Below, one piece after another: positions 21,927 to 30,342 of a stretch of 33,559 nucleotides of DNA. The translations under genes were made by a program, and so were the position numbers. The notes beneath the pieces were generated by a model. It saw nothing but the letters and a program-made list of their open reading frames with translations, made no database searches and had not been told where the DNA came from. The DNA comes from Lachnospiraceae bacterium (GTDB lineage Bacteria; Bacillota; Clostridia; Lachnospirales; Lachnospiraceae), in assembly GCA_017619975.1 (NCBI GenBank), contig JAFZRH010000030.1:1-33559 (forward strand). The letters are read 5' to 3'. Every line of letters starts with the position of its first letter. Position 1 is the stretch's first letter.

Positions 21927-22663
21927 AGCCGCTGATCGGTATCTCCTGTGGTATCGTTCATGAGAACGGTACGGAATACCATGTACTGAACAGCCGATAC
22001 GCCGAAGCGGTGGAAAAGGCGGGCGGCATCCCGCTGATCCTTCCGAATCCGCAGGATCCTTCCGTTATGGGAGAGCTGCTGGGACGCGTGGACGGCGTGA
22101 TCCTGTCCGGCGGTCCGGACCTGGATCCGAGACTGGTTGAGGCCCGCGCCGACAGATCCGTCAGCATGATATCCCCGAAGCGGGACGCGGCGGAGATCGA
22201 AATGGCCCGCCGGGTGGTCGAAGAGGGCGGCAAACCGCTGCTCGCGATCTGCCGCGGCATCCAGGTCCTGAACGTCGCTATGGGCGGCACGCTGTACGTG
22301 GACCTGAAAACAGCCGGTTTTCCGGAACATGCCTTCGGCGGCGTTTATCCGCGGGACGGAATCGCGCATACGGTTCGGGTGCGGGAAGATTCCCTTCTGC
22401 AGGAGCTGACCGGGCTTTCCGTGCTTCCGGTCAATTCCTTCCATCATCAGGGCATCGAAAAGACGGCGCCGGGCTTTGTGATCTCGGCACAGTCGGAACC
22501 GGACGGACTGGCGGAAGAGATCGAACTGCCCGGCAGCCGGATGGTCCTTGGCGTGCAGTGGCATCCCGAAGAACTGACGGCTTCGGAGGCACATTTTGCT
22601 CTGTTTCAGCGCCTGATCCGGGAAGCGGAAAAAGAAATGAAAAACTCCCTGAAAAAGCGTTGA
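21923..22663 (+). CDS. Class I glutamine amidotransferase-like hydrolase (gamma-glutamyl-GABA hydrolase family)
   Basis: This 246-residue enzyme has the GATase nucleophile C110 (AICRGIQ) and the partners H214 and E216 (QWHPEEL). SGGPDLDPR and FHHQGI match the PuuD/peptidase C26 group, which cleaves gamma-glutamyl amides. The physiological substrate here is unknown; no putrescine-pathway gene is nearby. It is translationally coupled to the pseudouridine synthase. Its TGA (22661-22663) overlaps the -35 of the glycine-cluster promoter. Confidence 0.88.
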   Translation: MKPLIGISCGIVHENGTEYHVLNSRYAEAVEKAGGIPLILPNPQDPSVMGELLGRVDGVILSGGPDLDPRLVEARADRSVSMISPKRDAAEIEMARRVVEEGGKPLLAICRGIQVLNVAMGGTLYVDLKTAGFPEHAFGGVYPRDGIAHTVRVREDSLLQELTGLSVLPVNSFHHQGIEKTAPGFVISAQSEPDGLAEEIELPGSRMVLGVQWHPEELTASEAHFALFQRLIREAEKEMKNSLKKR

Positions 22664-22688
22664 CAATTCTCTGATTGTCTGATAGAAA
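22660..22688 (+). promoter_or_regulatory. Promoter of the glycine-cleavage cluster
   Basis: TTGACA (22660-22665), 17 bases, TAGAAA (22683-22688). The -35 is perfect and the -10 moderate. It sits 30-40 bases before the riboswitch and overlaps the upstream stop codon. Confidence 0.65.
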
Positions 22689-22720
22689 GGATTTAAAGAA
22701 TTAAGCAGAATATGCCGGAT

Positions 22721-22872
22721 GACCGGTTCGAGAGAGACCGCGTGAAAGCGGAGCCGAAGGGGCAAAAACTCTCAGGCAAAAGTATCGGATCGCGACGGAA
22801 CTCCGAAAAGTGCTATTGGCACGCCGAAGGTGCAACCCGCGTAAAAGTCGGGGAATCTCTCAGGCCTATAAC
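22721..22872 (+). promoter_or_regulatory. Tandem glycine riboswitch
   Basis: Two glycine aptamers lie head to tail. The first has GAGAGACC (about 22731), GCCGAAGGGGCAA (22753-22765) and CTCTCAGGCAAA. The second has CGCCGAAGGTGCAA (22822-22835) and TCTCTCAGGCC (22856-22866). The CCGAAGG-GCAA and CTCTCAGG cores are hallmarks of the glycine class, and the gene downstream is glycine cleavage, the standard target. Glycine binding usually turns expression on. The 5' strand of the second aptamer reads GGAACTCC instead of the usual GGAGAG. Confidence 0.93.
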
Positions 22873-22875
22873 GGA

Positions 22876-22903
22876 GGCGCTTTCCCTTTTCGGGGAGAGC
22901 GCC
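22876..22903 (+). promoter_or_regulatory. Hairpin after the riboswitch, candidate expression platform
   Basis: An 11-bp stem (22876-22886 with 22893-22903, one G-T wobble) follows the second aptamer. Only TT, not a long T-run, follows it, so a terminator role is uncertain. Confidence 0.5.
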
Positions 22904-22926
22904 TTCTGTACGTTAAATACTTAAGA

Positions 22927-22943
22927 GGCGGCGGTCCGCCGCC
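22927..22943 (+). promoter_or_regulatory. GC-rich hairpin just before the gcvT ribosome site
   Basis: GGCGGCG (22927-22933) pairs with CGCCGCC (22937-22943) around GTC, ending seven bases before AGAGGTG. It may influence ribosome access or be part of the riboswitch response. Confidence 0.45.
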
Positions 22944-22960
22944 CGAAAAAGAGGTGAATC

Positions 22961-25609
22961 ATGAGCGAACTCAAAAGAACGCAGCTCTACGACGAGCATG
23001 TGAAGGCCGGCGCCACGATGGTGGATTTCGGCGGCTGGGACATGCCCGTCCAGTACCCCACGGGCATCGTGGCGGAACATCTGTATACCCGTCATGCCTG
23101 CGGAATCTTCGACGTCTCCCACATGGGCCGCATCCTGGTGGAAGGCCCGGACCGTTTCCGTTTCCTGCAGCATGTGGTGACCAGCAACGTAGAGGCGCTG
23201 GACCTGAACCGCAGTCAGTACACCATCATTCAGGCTCCGGACGGCAGCGCCGTGGACGACGCCTACCTGTACTGCTTTGAGGAGGAGAACATCTGGCTGG
23301 TCGTCAACGCGGCAAATATCGACAAGGACCTGGCTTATCTGATGCCGCTGCTTAACGGCTACGACTGCACGCTGACCAATATTTCCGATCTCTGGGCCTG
23401 CATCGCCGTACAGGGACCGAAGTCAAAAGAGATCCTGACCGTGCTTTCCGGCGGCGAGCCCGTGACCGTGGAACCGATCAAGAACCGTCTGAACACGCTT
23501 ACCTTTGAAGGTCATCCCGTCAAGATCGCGAAGACCGGCTATACCGGCGAACCGCTGGGCTATGAGGTGTTCTGCCTGAGTGAAGACGCCTCTTGGCTGT
23601 GGAACCGCCTGATCGAGCTCGGCTCGAAGCCGGCCGGTCTGGGAGCCCGCGATACGCTCCGCATGGAAGCCGGCCTGCCGCTGTACGGCCATGAGATGGG
23701 AATGGGACAGGATGGCAAGCCGATGCCGATCTATTCGGCCGGCGTCGCCCGCTTTGCCGTCAGCTTCGCTCCGCAGAAAGGTGATTTCGTGGCGAAGGAC
23801 GTGCTCTGGCAGCAGCGTCAGGCCTTCCTGCGCATCATGAACCGTGATTTCTCCGACTGCGAAGCCCTGCCGTACCGCGTGCTGCCGATCGCGCTCCTTG
23901 ACCGCGGCGTTATCCGCGCCGGCATGGAGATCTACAAGGGACAACGTCACGTCGGCTGGGTCACCAGCGGCACCATGGTTCCGTACTACGTGGCTGAGGG
24001 CGAAGGCCTGGAGAGCGTCATCACCGACGCGGTCGCCAAGCGTTCCATCGGTCTTTGCTATATCGCCTCCGATACGCTGGCGGACGATCCGGTGGAAGTC
24101 GACGTGCGCGGCAAGCGCTTAAAAGCCGTCATCCCTGAGCAGCATCTGTCCGTGGATGCGCCTCCTTTTGCCCGCCCTCTGATCTACGGCACGGAGCTTA
24201 AGGCGCTTGAAGCGCCCGAAGGCGACGGCCTGGCCAAGGCTCTGACCCTGATCGGCAAGGCGGAGCGCAACCATATCTGGCGTCAGCGCGAGTGTCTGAA
24301 CCTGATCCCTTCGGAGAACACGCCCAGCCGGGCCGTGCAGCTTTTATCCGGTTCCGATCCGGCTTTCCGCTATGCGGAGCACCGCAAGACAAAAGCTTTC
24401 TATGACAAGGACATTTTCTACTATCAGGGCACGAAGTTCATCGACGAGACCGAGCAGCTCCTGGTGGAAGAGATGAAGAAATATTTCGGCTGCGCCGAGG
24501 TCGAGACCCGCGTGACCAGCGGCCAGATGGCCAACACGACCGTGTTCTCCGCCCTGATGGATTTCAAGAACCGTCTGGACCGCAAGAACACGCCGAAGCG
24601 GCTGGGCTACGTGATGAACAACCATATCATCCGCGGCGGTCACCTGTCCGCGCAGCCCATGGGCGCTCTGCACGATTACATCGCGATCGATCCGAAGACC
24701 GAGCAGAATGCCATCGTGAACTTCCCGGTCTTAAAGGACAACATCTATAAGATCGACGTGGAAGAGACGAAGAAGCTCATCGACGAGTACCGTCCCGAGC
24801 TGATCATCTTCGGCAAGAGCATGGTGCTGCACAAAGAACCCGTCGCTGCCATCCGGAAATTCGTGGACGAGCAGAAGATCCCGACCACGATCATGTACGA
24901 CATGGCGCACGTTCTGGGTATTGTCGGTCCGTCCTTCCAGGATCCCTTCGCGGAAGGCGCCGAGATCGTCACCGGCTCCACGCACAAGACCTTCTTCGGG
25001 CCGCAGCGCGGCGTGATCGCGGTCAATTACAAGGAAGACGAGCTGAAATACGAACTGTGGGAGACCATCGAACGCCGGGCTTTCCCGGGCGCTGTCTCCA
25101 ACCATCACCTGGGCACGCAGCTCGGCATGCTGATGGCGGCCTACGAGATGAACACCTTCCGGAAGGAATACCAGCAGGCGGTCGTGGACAACGCGAAGTC
25201 CTTTGCGAAAGCCCTGGCGGCGGAAGGTTTAAAGGTCGAGGGCGATCCGTCTATCGGCTACACCGAAACGCACCAGGTCGTGGTTTCCGTCGGCTACGGC
25301 CAGGGACCGGAGATCGCGGAACGGCTGGAGAAGAACAACATCATCGTCAACTATCAGGCGACGCCGGACGAGGAAGGTTTTACGGCCAGTGGCGCGCTGC
25401 GCATGGGCGTCTCCGAGATGACCCGCTTCGGCTTCGGCGAGGCGGAGTTTAAGAAGGCGGCGGCGCTGATCGCGGCCTGCATCCGCGGCGAGAACGTGAA
25501 GGAAGACGTTGCGAAGTTCCGGGCGGAGTATCAGACGATGCACTACTGCTTCGACGATCAAACCTTCTTCGACGCGCTGGAGCACATGGCCGGCGTGATG
25601 GGACGGTAA
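22961..25609 (+). CDS. Fused aminomethyltransferase (T-protein)-serine hydroxymethyltransferase
   Basis: This is an 882-residue fusion. Residues 1-395 are the glycine-cleavage T-protein, which takes the aminomethyl group from lipoyl-H to make 5,10-methylene-THF and ammonia (DFGGWDMPVQYP at the N-terminus, GARDTLRMEAGLPLYGHEM, final barrel ending VDVRGKRLKAVI near 381-392). Residues about 415-882 are serine hydroxymethyltransferase, PLP-dependent, joining glycine with methylene-THF to give serine: LIPSEN (S451-N453), YYQGTKFIDETE, YDMAHVLGIVG, and the PLP lysine K676 in GSTHKTFFGP. The fusion is one frame without a stop and puts methylene-THF producer and user together. The SHMT half is divergent from the usual GlyA. 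The start has AGAGGTG upstream. Codon use looks optimised, suggesting high expression. Confidence 0.93.
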   Translation: MSELKRTQLYDEHVKAGATMVDFGGWDMPVQYPTGIVAEHLYTRHACGIFDVSHMGRILVEGPDRFRFLQHVVTSNVEALDLNRSQYTIIQAPDGSAVDDAYLYCFEEENIWLVVNAANIDKDLAYLMPLLNGYDCTLTNISDLWACIAVQGPKSKEILTVLSGGEPVTVEPIKNRLNTLTFEGHPVKIAKTGYTGEPLGYEVFCLSEDASWLWNRLIELGSKPAGLGARDTLRMEAGLPLYGHEMGMGQDGKPMPIYSAGVARFAVSFAPQKGDFVAKDVLWQQRQAFLRIMNRDFSDCEALPYRVLPIALLDRGVIRAGMEIYKGQRHVGWVTSGTMVPYYVAEGEGLESVITDAVAKRSIGLCYIASDTLADDPVEVDVRGKRLKAVIPEQHLSVDAPPFARPLIYGTELKALEAPEGDGLAKALTLIGKAERNHIWRQRECLNLIPSENTPSRAVQLLSGSDPAFRYAEHRKTKAFYDKDIFYYQGTKFIDETEQLLVEEMKKYFGCAEVETRVTSGQMANTTVFSALMDFKNRLDRKNTPKRLGYVMNNHIIRGGHLSAQPMGALHDYIAIDPKTEQNAIVNFPVLKDNIYKIDVEETKKLIDEYRPELIIFGKSMVLHKEPVAAIRKFVDEQKIPTTIMYDMAHVLGIVGPSFQDPFAEGAEIVTGSTHKTFFGPQRGVIAVNYKEDELKYELWETIERRAFPGAVSNHHLGTQLGMLMAAYEMNTFRKEYQQAVVDNAKSFAKALAAEGLKVEGDPSIGYTETHQVVVSVGYGQGPEIAERLEKNNIIVNYQATPDEEGFTASGALRMGVSEMTRFGFGEAEFKKAAALIAACIRGENVKEDVAKFRAEYQTMHYCFDDQTFFDALEHMAGVMGR

Positions 25610-25691
25610 AGAACTATGCCTTACCGGCTGAGCCGGAAGGATCCGATAAGAAAACAGCAATCAATAATCCTAATTATACGGAGGAAAAAAC

Positions 25692-26066
25692 ATGGAACAT
25701 CTGGATTATCAGTTTTCACGCTCTCATGAGTGGCTCAAGGAAGAAGACGGTCTGATGATCGTCGGGATCTCGGATTTTGCGCAGAACGCGCTGGGTGACG
25801 TGGTTTTCGTCAATCTGCCCGATGTAGGCGACGAAGTCACCGCCGGTGAAGCTTTCGGTGATGTGGAATCTGTCAAAGCGGTCTCCGATTTGATCTCTCC
25901 CGTGACCGGTGTCGTAGCGGAAGTGAACGAAGAACTGCTGGATTCCCCCGAATTGTTAAACAGCGATCCTTACGGCAGCTGGATCATTAAAGTGGAGAAC
26001 GTCACCGATACGGAGGAACTTTTATCCGCGGCTGCCTACGAGGCTTTCTGCGAAACGGAGGAATAA
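25692..26066 (+). CDS. gcvH: Glycine cleavage system H protein
   Basis: This 124-residue lipoyl carrier shuttles the aminomethyl group between P- and T-proteins. The lipoylated lysine is K62 in ESVKAVSDL. The start is preceded by GGAGGAA. The 82 bases after the fusion gene hold no terminator, so it is in the same operon, and the next gene begins two bases after its stop. Lipoylation could come from lplA further downstream. Confidence 0.97.
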   Translation: MEHLDYQFSRSHEWLKEEDGLMIVGISDFAQNALGDVVFVNLPDVGDEVTAGEAFGDVESVKAVSDLISPVTGVVAEVNEELLDSPELLNSDPYGSWIIKVENVTDTEELLSAAAYEAFCETEE

Positions 26067-26067
26067 C

Positions 26068-27384
26068 ATGGGTCACTATCTGCCCTCCACGGAAAAGGAA
26101 CGGGCAGAGATGCTGAAGGCTATCGGCCTGAACTCTGTCCGTGAACTTTACCGTGATGTTCCTGACTGTGTATATCGGGAACAGCCTCTGAATCTGCCGG
26201 AAGGCAAAAGCGAGATGGAAATCTCGGCCTGCCTGAAGCAGCTCGGGGAAATGAATAAGCAGTACCGTCTGATCCTTTGCGGTGCCGGGGCGTACGATCA
26301 TTATATCCCGAGCATTGTGAAATATATTCCCGCGAAGGAAGAATTCCTGACGGCGTATACGCCGTATCAGGCGGAGATCAGCCAGGGCATCCTGCAGTCG
26401 ATCTTTGAATACCAGACCATGATCTGTGAACTGACCGGCATGGACGTTTCCAATGCTTCCGTTTATGACGGCGCGACGGCCGCCGCGGAGGGCTGTACCA
26501 TGTGCCGCAGCAAAAAGCGCAGCGTGACCCTGGTCTCGGCCGCGGCGCATCCGGATGTGATCGCTACGATCCGCACTTACTGCTACGGCGTAAACGCGGA
26601 AATGAAGCTGGTGCCGGCCAAGGACGGCGCGACGGATCTGAACGCTTTAAAAGAAATGCTGACGCAGGACGTTGCTTCCGTCTATTTCGCGCAGCCGAAC
26701 TTTTTCGGTCTGTTCGAAGATGCGGAAGGCATCATCGCGGCGGCGCACGACGCCGGTGCGATGGTCGTGATGGGCTGCAACCCGATCGCGCTCGGCCTTA
26801 TGAAGACCCCGGGCGAACTCGGCGCGGACGTCGCGGTCGGCGAAGGCCAGCCGCTCGGCATGCCGCTTTCCTACGGAGGCCCGTATCTGGGCTTCATGGC
26901 AACCACCAAGAAGAACATGCGCTCGCTGCCGGGCCGCATTGTCGGAGAGACGAAGGATGCGGCGGGAAACAGGGCTTTTGTTCTTTCACTTCAGGCGAGA
27001 GAGCAGCATATCCGCCGCGAAAAAGCCAGTTCCAATATCTGCTCCAACGAAGCGCTCTGCGCGCTGACGGCGGGCCTTTATCTGACGGTCATGGGACCGA
27101 ACGGTTTACAGGAAACCGCGCAGCAGTGCCTCTCCAAGGCGCATTATCTGGCAGAAGAACTGGAAAAGACCGGCGGTGTAAAACTTCCTTATACGGGCGA
27201 GTTTTTCCATGAATTCGTGACCGTGCAGCCGCAGCGGGACGAGATCCTGAAAAAGCTGGAGGAAGCCGGTATTCTTGGCGGCCTGCCGCTGGGAGAGGAC
27301 CGGATCCTCTGGTGCGTCACCGAGAAAGCATCGAAAAAAGAGCTGGATGAAGTCGTCCGTCTGGTCAAGGAGGTGCTCGCATGA
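26068..27384 (+). CDS. gcvPA: Glycine dehydrogenase (decarboxylating) subunit 1
   Basis: This 438-residue protein is the N-terminal half of the P-protein, which decarboxylates glycine and passes the aminomethyl group to the H-protein. It lacks the PLP lysine, as expected for subunit 1. Family motifs include YLPSTEKERAEML, FLTAYTPYQAEISQG, YDGATAAAEG and LPGRIVG. Its last four bases overlap gcvPB (ATGA), so the two subunits are made together. Confidence 0.97.
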   Translation: MGHYLPSTEKERAEMLKAIGLNSVRELYRDVPDCVYREQPLNLPEGKSEMEISACLKQLGEMNKQYRLILCGAGAYDHYIPSIVKYIPAKEEFLTAYTPYQAEISQGILQSIFEYQTMICELTGMDVSNASVYDGATAAAEGCTMCRSKKRSVTLVSAAAHPDVIATIRTYCYGVNAEMKLVPAKDGATDLNALKEMLTQDVASVYFAQPNFFGLFEDAEGIIAAAHDAGAMVVMGCNPIALGLMKTPGELGADVAVGEGQPLGMPLSYGGPYLGFMATTKKNMRSLPGRIVGETKDAAGNRAFVLSLQAREQHIRREKASSNICSNEALCALTAGLYLTVMGPNGLQETAQQCLSKAHYLAEELEKTGGVKLPYTGEFFHEFVTVQPQRDEILKKLEEAGILGGLPLGEDRILWCVTEKASKKELDEVVRLVKEVLA

Positions 27385-28781
27385 AGCTTGTATTTGAAAA
27401 AAGCATGCCGGGACACGCTTCCGTGATCCTTCCGCCGCTGGATGTGGAAAAGAAGGCTTTGCCCGAGAACCTCTCCCGCGGCCGTTTGCCCCGTCTGCCG
27501 GAACTGAGCGAGACCGAGGTTTCCCGTCACTATACGGAGCTGGTCCATGAGGTCTACGGCGTCAACAGCGGTTTCTATCCGCTGGGCTCCTGCACCATGA
27601 AATACAATCCCCGCATCGACGAGGAGATCGCGGCGCTGCCGTCCTTTACAGGGATCCATCCGCTGGCACCGCAGGAAGCGACCGAAGGCTGCCGCAAAGT
27701 TCTGGAAGAAGCGGCCGACCTGCTGGAGGAGATCTCCGGCATGGACGCCATGACCTTCCAGCCGGCGGCCGGCGCGCACGGCGAATTTACCGGCGTCCTG
27801 CTGATCAAGCAGTATCACGATGCCCGCGGCGATGAAAAGCGCCGCAAGATCATCGTACCGGACTCCGCACACGGGACAAACCCCGCAACGGCGGCCATGT
27901 GCGGCTATGAAGTCGTCAACATCGCTTCCGCACCGGACGGCTGTGTGGATCTGGACGCTTTAAAGGCGGCACTCGGCGAGGATACCGCCGGCCTGATGCT
28001 GACGAACCCCAACACGGTCGGTCTGTTCGATCCGAATATCCTGGAAATCACCCGTCTGGTCCACGAAGCCGGCGGCCTGTGCTACTACGACGGTGCGAAC
28101 TTAAACGCGATCATGGGACACGTCAGACCCGGCGATATGGGCTTCGACTGTGTTCACATGAATCTGCACAAGACCTTCGCGACGCCTCACGGCGGCGGCG
28201 GTCCCGGAGCCGGAGCGGTCGGCTGCAAGGCCTTCCTGGCGCCGTATCTGCCGAAGTCCGCACTGATGGACGGCGGCGAGGGGATCCAGGTCCGCGGCTT
28301 TGCCGGGAACTTCCTGGTCGTCTTAAAAGCCCTGACCTATATTCTGACGCTGGGGAAAGAAGGCATTCCGCAGGCCTCCGAAACGGCTGTCCTGAATGCC
28401 AACTATCTGATGAAAGGCGTAAAAGAGGTCTTTACGCCCGCCTTCGATCGGATCTGCATGCATGAATTCGTGCTGGATCTGTCGGATTACAAAAAAGCGA
28501 CCGGTGTCAGCGCACTGGACGTGGCCAAGCGCCTGATCGATTACGGCATCCACCCGCCGACCATGTATTTCCCGCTTATCGTTCATGAAGCGCTTATGCT
28601 GGAACCGACGGAGACCGAGAGCCGCGAAACGCTGGATCAGGTTGCGGAGATCTTCCGGAAGGTGAAGGAAGACGGCATCCGTGAGCCGGAGCTTTTGCAT
28701 ACGGCGCCGCACAATGCCACGATCGGCCGGCCGGATGAAGTGGCGGCTGCCCGGAATCCGATCCTGAAAGCAGAACTGTAA
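27381..28781 (+). CDS. gcvPB: Glycine dehydrogenase (decarboxylating) subunit 2
   Basis: This 466-residue protein is the PLP-binding half of the P-protein. PLP should bind K264 in MNLHKTFATPHGGGGPGAG, and GSCTMKYNPR and HGTNPATAAM are family signatures. With GcvPA it forms the heterotetrameric decarboxylase typical of Firmicutes and archaea, rather than the single-chain P-protein of proteobacteria. It ends the cluster, followed by a strong terminator. Confidence 0.97.
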   Translation: MKLVFEKSMPGHASVILPPLDVEKKALPENLSRGRLPRLPELSETEVSRHYTELVHEVYGVNSGFYPLGSCTMKYNPRIDEEIAALPSFTGIHPLAPQEATEGCRKVLEEAADLLEEISGMDAMTFQPAAGAHGEFTGVLLIKQYHDARGDEKRRKIIVPDSAHGTNPATAAMCGYEVVNIASAPDGCVDLDALKAALGEDTAGLMLTNPNTVGLFDPNILEITRLVHEAGGLCYYDGANLNAIMGHVRPGDMGFDCVHMNLHKTFATPHGGGGPGAGAVGCKAFLAPYLPKSALMDGGEGIQVRGFAGNFLVVLKALTYILTLGKEGIPQASETAVLNANYLMKGVKEVFTPAFDRICMHEFVLDLSDYKKATGVSALDVAKRLIDYGIHPPTMYFPLIVHEALMLEPTETESRETLDQVAEIFRKVKEDGIREPELLHTAPHNATIGRPDEVAAARNPILKAEL

Positions 28782-28790
28782 GCGCATGGC

Positions 28791-28841
28791 AATCAGCCCG
28801 GCTTCCCTTAAAAGAGCCGGGCTGATTCTCTGCCTGTTTTT
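28791..28841 (+). terminator. Terminator of the glycine-cleavage cluster
   Basis: A perfect 13-bp stem (28791-28803 with 28815-28827) has an 11-base loop. The T-run (28837-28841) starts nine bases after the stem, later than usual, so efficiency is uncertain. It lies between convergent genes. Confidence 0.7.
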
Positions 28842-28849
28842 CCGAATGC

Positions 28850-29161
28850 TTATTTCCTGGCCAGATCTCTGACGATGGAACCTACGGCATCCAGCTGTTT
28901 GTCGTTCAGGCATTGCAGAGAACTGTTCAGTTCAGACAGACGGACAGGCATACGGTTTTCCTCATCAAAGAAAACAGACGGTGAGATCTCCAGATAATCA
29001 CAGATCTCATAGAAATTCTCCATGGAAGGAAGAGAACGGTGGTTTTCAATCCGGCTGATGTAACTTTCGTTCAGACCCATAGCGAGACTCATTTCACGCG
29101 CCGATACGTTTCTTTGAGTACGTAAAGAAGCCAAACGGTCGCCAAACGTTTTGTTTTCCAT
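28850..29161 (-). CDS. Small XRE-family helix-turn-helix regulator
   Basis: This 103-residue protein has an HTH of the Cro/cI type (LRTQRNVSAREMSLAMGLNESYISRIEN, about residues 13-41), followed by a short helical tail ending LARK. It lacks the longer C-terminal domain of the regulator at 8378. The ribosome site AGAGGT is on the minus strand. It lies between the glycine cluster and the divergent lplA gene. Regulation of either is possible but not shown. Its AT-rich upstream region is unlike its neighbours. Confidence 0.85.
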   Translation of the reverse strand: MENKTFGDRLASLRTQRNVSAREMSLAMGLNESYISRIENHRSLPSMENFYEICDYLEISPSVFFDEENRMPVRLSELNSSLQCLNDKQLDAVGSIVRDLARK

Positions 29162-29189
29162 ATGATTACCTCTTTTTATGATGGTTAAT

Positions 29190-29195
29190 ATTATA
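29190..29195 (-). promoter_or_regulatory. Likely -10 of the small XRE gene
   Basis: On the minus strand TATAAT (29195-29190) lies in an AT-rich stretch about 30 bases before the start. The -35 is unclear. The box sits in a palindrome (ATTATAAT), so an opposite-strand role is also possible. Confidence 0.4.
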
Positions 29196-29294
29196 ATTTA
29201 GCAACACAATATTTCAGGATAATCAAGTATTTATTTCCTGTTTTTTGCGGCTTTTAAAACGGAATTTCAAAAGAGAACGTGAGAAGGAGAAAAA

Positions 29295-30296
29295 ATGGAG
29301 CGATTCGGCTGTTTTGATCTGGATACGACGGATCCCGCCTGGAATCTGGCCGCGGAGCAGTACGTCTTCGACGAACTGCCCCGGGACCGGAGCTATCTGA
29401 TGCTCTGGCAGAACGACAATGCCGTCATCGTAGGAAAGTATCAGAATACGTCGGCGGAAATCAACGCGGCCTATATTGAGAAAAAACAAATCCGTGTCGT
29501 GCGCCGTCTGTCCGGCGGCGGAGCGGTATATCATGATCTGGGGAATCTGAATTTCACGATCATTACAGATGCGGCAGCTTCCGAGGCCGTCAATCTGCGC
29601 CTGTTCTGTGAACCGGTCGTACGGACCCTGGCCTCCTTCGGTGTAAAAGCGGAGATCGACGGCAGGAACGATATAACGGTCGATGGAAAAAAGTTTTCCG
29701 GGAATGCCCAGTACCGCAGGAACGGCAGAGTCATGCACCACGGGACCATTCTTTTCGATTCGGATCTCGAGACGGTCCGGAAGGCGCTGAAAGTCAGTGC
29801 CGAAAAGATCCGTTCCAAAGGCATCGCATCCGTCCGGTCACGTGTCACAAATCTGAAGCAGTTTCTGCCGCCGGAGACCACGCTGGCGGATTTTAAAGCG
29901 GCCCTGATTCGGGAAGTGAGCGGAAACGGCGGTGCGGAGAGACTTTATTTTTCAGACGTTGACAGGGCCCGTATCGAAGCCATCCGGGAAGCGCGCTATG
30001 CCCTCCGGGAATGGAATTACGGCGCTTCCCCTTCCTGCACGCTCTTAAAACAAGGCCGGATCGAGGGCTGCGGAAGTCTTCAGATCTATCTGACGACGGA
30101 AAAGGACCGGATCACGGACCTGCACCTGCTCGGAGATTTTTTCGCGGCGCAGGACCCGACGGTGCTGGAAAAAGCACTGATCGGGGTTTCCCCGGAAAGA
30201 GAAGCCTGCGAAAAAGCTTTGCAGGCGGCGGCGATCCGAACGGAAGATGTGATCCTGGGACTGCATCAGAAGGATTTTCTGGATCTGCTTTGCTGA
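29295..30296 (+). CDS. lplA: Lipoate-protein ligase A
   Basis: This 333-residue enzyme activates lipoate with ATP and attaches it to target lysines, here most likely K62 of GcvH. The lipoate-binding motif RRLSGGGAVYHDLGN (about 70-84) and the conserved FSGNAQYRRNGRVMHHGTIL with its lysine just before are present, and the C-terminal accessory domain is included. The start has GAGAAGGAG upstream. Its place beside the glycine-cleavage genes supports the GcvH role. It is separated from them by a convergent regulator and a terminator, so it is not in that operon. Confidence 0.94.
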   Translation: MERFGCFDLDTTDPAWNLAAEQYVFDELPRDRSYLMLWQNDNAVIVGKYQNTSAEINAAYIEKKQIRVVRRLSGGGAVYHDLGNLNFTIITDAAASEAVNLRLFCEPVVRTLASFGVKAEIDGRNDITVDGKKFSGNAQYRRNGRVMHHGTILFDSDLETVRKALKVSAEKIRSKGIASVRSRVTNLKQFLPPETTLADFKAALIREVSGNGGAERLYFSDVDRARIEAIREARYALREWNYGASPSCTLLKQGRIEGCGSLQIYLTTEKDRITDLHLLGDFFAAQDPTVLEKALIGVSPEREACEKALQAAAIRTEDVILGLHQKDFLDLLC

Positions 30297-30318
30297 AACG
30301 GCCCGGCTGTGTTATACT
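30290..30318 (+). promoter_or_regulatory. Promoter of the nudC-hslO-DUF3810 operon
   Basis: TTGCTG (30290-30295), 17 bases, TATACT (30313-30318), with TGT in front of TATACT as an extended -10. The -35 overlaps the last codon of lplA. GGGAGGAC precedes the next start. Confidence 0.65.
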
Positions 30319-30342
30319 ATATAAACAACAGGGAGGACTTTT

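Noticed and set aside
21755-22765. Minus-strand open frame across the amidotransferase gene and riboswitch start
   Set aside because: It runs through two supported genes and the riboswitch region without any family motif or ribosome site.
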